Assembly: GCA_015655115.1 (NCBI GenBank)
Contig: JAATFQ010000172.1
Coordinates: 1-64,000 of the forward strand
Source: Sphingobacteriales bacterium
GTDB lineage: Bacteria > Bacteroidota > Bacteroidia > Sphingobacteriales > Sphingobacteriaceae
Length of the DNA stretch: 64,000 nt
Direction: 5' to 3'
The notes below the pieces were generated by a model. That model was not told where the DNA came from and did no database searches. It saw only the letters and a program-made list of their open reading frames with translations. Below, piece by piece: positions 62,059-64,000 of this stretch (within the stretch, counting starts at the first letter, position 1; each line of letters opens with the position of its first letter). Both the position numbers and the translations under genes were made by a program.

Positions 62059-64000
62059 ATGAAAAGAAAATTATCTTTCAGAACGGGCCTGGTATTTATA
62101 CTTTTAGTACTTACATACTTTAACAGTATGGCCCAGGAAAAATTATCAGGAAAAGTAAGCGATGAGAATAACATGCCTTTACCGGGGGTTATTGTTCAGC
62201 AGCTGAATACCCAAAACCGGACCGCTACCAATACAAACGGACAGTATACACTAACATTGATAGCAGGTGGCGCAAAATCGCTGGTATTTTCTTATATCGG
62301 TTATCAATCCGTCACCCTTCCTATTAATGGCACAGCGGCAATCAATACCAGCCTGAAGCCTGCGACATCGAATTTAAATGAAGTAGTGGTGGTTGGTTAC
62401 ACCTCTCAGCGCAAAGCCTCTATCTCTGGTGCCATTGGTACCGTAAATATGGAAAGTGCAGAAAAGCGCCGGGTAGCCGATGTTGCACAGGTATTGCAGG
62501 GACAGGTTGCCGGCGTACAGGTGACACAAAGTACCGGCGCACCAGGTGACCCGATTAATATCCGTATCCGGGGTGAAGGTACGATAGGAAATAATAACCC
62601 ACTCTACATAGTGGATGGCACGCCTACTGAGGACATCACCTTTTTAAATCCTTCAGACATCAAAACCTTTAGTGTGCTTAAGGATGCCGCCTCTGCTGCC
62701 GTATACGGTTCCCGGGCCGCCGGCGGTGTGGTTATTATTACCACAAAAAGTGGAGTAACCGGAAAGTCTAACCTGGAATTCAGCTATTACACAGGTATAC
62801 AAAAGGCAACTAATTTACCAACGATGCTCAATACTACCCAATATCTGGATGTAACTGAGCAGGCATGGAACAATGCGGGCTATAGCGGCACAAACCCTTA
62901 CATTGCTGAAAAAGGCAGAACTGATCTCGCTAATACAGATTGGTTAAAAGAATTATTTGAAACCGGTATCTCGCAAAATGCACAATTTTCGGCAAGCGGA
63001 GGTTCGGATAAAGTTCAGTATTTGCTTTCTGGTGGCTACTACAGCCAGGATGGAATTGTAAAATTTGACAATGATAAATATCAGCGTACCACTTTCAGGT
63101 CAAATATCAATGCCAATTTAACCGACAGGTTTAAAATTGGAACTAATCTGCAAATTTCCTATGCTAAACAAGATTGGTTATCTGGCAAGGGCGATGCACC
63201 CGGAATTATAAGGCATGCCTTTCTGAGACCACCAGTTCTTTCGGTTTACAAAGACCCTTCAGACCCTACTTACAGTGCGAGTGACCCTTTTACAGATTTA
63301 CCTTTTTACCAGAACAACAACTCCACTACTGGCTGGGACCAGAATTTTGAGAAATCATCGAACCCGGTGGCACTTGCTAATTTTGCGAACGATCAAAGAA
63401 GCTATTTCAGGACTTTTGGTAATATGTATGGTGAGTACGCTTTTTTAAAGGATAAATCTTTAAAGCTCAAAACAAGCGTAGGATTAGATCTGACCTTTAC
63501 GCATAACAAAGCCTTTATGCAAAACTTTGGAGACGATGATGGTGGGGGTGCTACGATAGATCAGGGTAAAGGCATGGGCCGTCAGAACAGACCTACGTCC
63601 TTAAGTGAAGCACGAGGTCAGCAAACAAACTACAACTGGACAAACACTTTAAATTACAGCAAAACATTTGATAAACATTCTATCAACGCACTGATAGGTT
63701 CAGAATTCATCAAACAATCCGCATCGGCCATTTCTGCTTCAAGAGCACGGTATGACTATACCACAGAAAGCTTTCAATATATCGATTTCGGCGGTACTAC
63801 TGCTGATTTATGGAACGGTGGTAATGCTTCAGAAAACTCACTGTTCTCTTTGTTTGGATCTGCTACTTATGTATATAATTCCCGTTATATGTTAACGGCT
63901 AACTTCAGGGCGGATGCTTCTTCCAGGTTCGGTGAAAACAACCAATGGGGATATTTCCCTTCCGTATCCGCAGGATGGACCATTTCGGAGGAAGAATTCA
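62059..64000 (+). CDS. SusC-family TonB-linked outer-membrane receptor, incomplete at window end
   Basis: At least 647 codons of a SusC-type transporter are visible. Signal peptide (cleaved after SMA), carboxypeptidase-D-regulatory-like domain (LSGKVSDENNMPLPGVIVQQL, VFSYIGYQSVTLPI), TonB box region NEVVVVGYTSQRK, and plug domain (VLQGQVAGVQVTQSTGAPGD, IRIRGEGTIGNNNPLYIVDG, VLKDAASAAVYGSRAAGGVV), then barrel strands. It imports oligosaccharide or another ligand across the outer membrane with a SusD lipoprotein expected just beyond the window. It lies 120 bp after the HTCS gene. No STN domain is present, so it is not obviously a sigma/anti-sigma signalling receptor. Confidence 0.97.
   Translation, partial: MKRKLSFRTGLVFILLVLTYFNSMAQEKLSGKVSDENNMPLPGVIVQQLNTQNRTATNTNGQYTLTLIAGGAKSLVFSYIGYQSVTLPINGTAAINTSLKPATSNLNEVVVVGYTSQRKASISGAIGTVNMESAEKRRVADVAQVLQGQVAGVQVTQSTGAPGDPINIRIRGEGTIGNNNPLYIVDGTPTEDITFLNPSDIKTFSVLKDAASAAVYGSRAAGGVVIITTKSGVTGKSNLEFSYYTGIQKATNLPTMLNTTQYLDVTEQAWNNAGYSGTNPYIAEKGRTDLANTDWLKELFETGISQNAQFSASGGSDKVQYLLSGGYYSQDGIVKFDNDKYQRTTFRSNINANLTDRFKIGTNLQISYAKQDWLSGKGDAPGIIRHAFLRPPVLSVYKDPSDPTYSASDPFTDLPFYQNNNSTTGWDQNFEKSSNPVALANFANDQRSYFRTFGNMYGEYAFLKDKSLKLKTSVGLDLTFTHNKAFMQNFGDDDGGGATIDQGKGMGRQNRPTSLSEARGQQTNYNWTNTLNYSKTFDKHSINALIGSEFIKQSASAISASRARYDYTTESFQYIDFGGTTADLWNGGNASENSLFSLFGSATYVYNSRYMLTANFRADASSRFGENNQWGYFPSVSAGWTISEEEF

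Overview
The window looks like a chromosomal segment of a Bacteroidota bacterium, most likely Sphingobacteriaceae and close to Pedobacter. The evidence is a SusC-type TonB-linked receptor, a one-protein hybrid two-component regulator (HTCS), DUF6266 proteins, TAnnTTTG-type -7 promoter boxes, few Shine-Dalgarno sites and moderately AT-rich DNA. No rRNA, tRNA, CRISPR array or intact transposase was seen. Organism and functions are inferred from reading the translations; no database search was run.

Layout. 1-8.5 kb: a minus-strand high-affinity potassium uptake operon (27-aa membrane peptide, kdpF, kdpA, kdpB, kdpC, porin, a KdpD reduced to its sensor half, and a separate histidine kinase cut by the window edge), preceded by a sigma-54-like promoter. 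8.7-10.5 kb: an M20 deacylase and GNAT acyltransferase pair that resembles the two ends of a Bacteroidota arginine cluster. 10.6-17.9 kb: an accessory stretch with two XRE regulators, an orphan ECF sigma factor, a large palindromic repeat, DUF6266 proteins, an excisionase-type HTH protein, an acyltransferase, a GH19 lysozyme/chitinase-like lipoprotein with a possible holin-like neighbour, and small membrane or acidic proteins. 18.0-21.9 kb: a compact five-gene stressosome-type cassette (RsbR, RsbS, RsbT, RsbT-PP2C fusion, histidine kinase) with overlapping genes. 22-33 kb: mostly housekeeping and envelope genes (purL, inositol-3-phosphate synthase, nucleotide-sugar dehydrogenase) and sensor kinases.

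33.1-41.5 kb: a beta-mannan/galactomannan utilisation locus: AGE-family epimerase and GH26 in one operon, GH5, GH3 and GH27 in another, and an AraC-type regulator between them. Both operons carry a related 16-bp element exactly 57 bp upstream of the first start codon, just upstream of a -7 box. An exact third copy of the GH26-side element lies in a 0.9-kb non-coding region at 42.4-43.3 kb, which also holds a candidate small RNA. 43.3-49.8 kb: a LytS/LytTR-type two-component system divergent from a TolC-MacA-MacB-type efflux operon. 49.9-55.3 kb: a molybdenum cofactor operon (moaA, moeA, moaD, moeB-rhodanese, moaE, moaC-moaB fusion) with a decayed mobA/mocA-like nucleotidyltransferase pseudogene upstream. 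55.4-57.7 kb: a small hypothetical protein and Xaa-Pro aminopeptidase. 57.8-64 kb: an HTCS regulator followed by a susC gene that runs off the window, with two 18-bp direct repeats at 21-bp spacing in front of the susC promoter.

The region is rich in signalling genes, and several regulatory sites can be matched to a likely regulator by position alone. The strongest new observations are the equal-spacing mannan element, the HTCS direct repeat, the candidate small RNA, the split Kdp sensor with its sigma-54-like promoter, the stressosome cassette and the mobA-like pseudogene.
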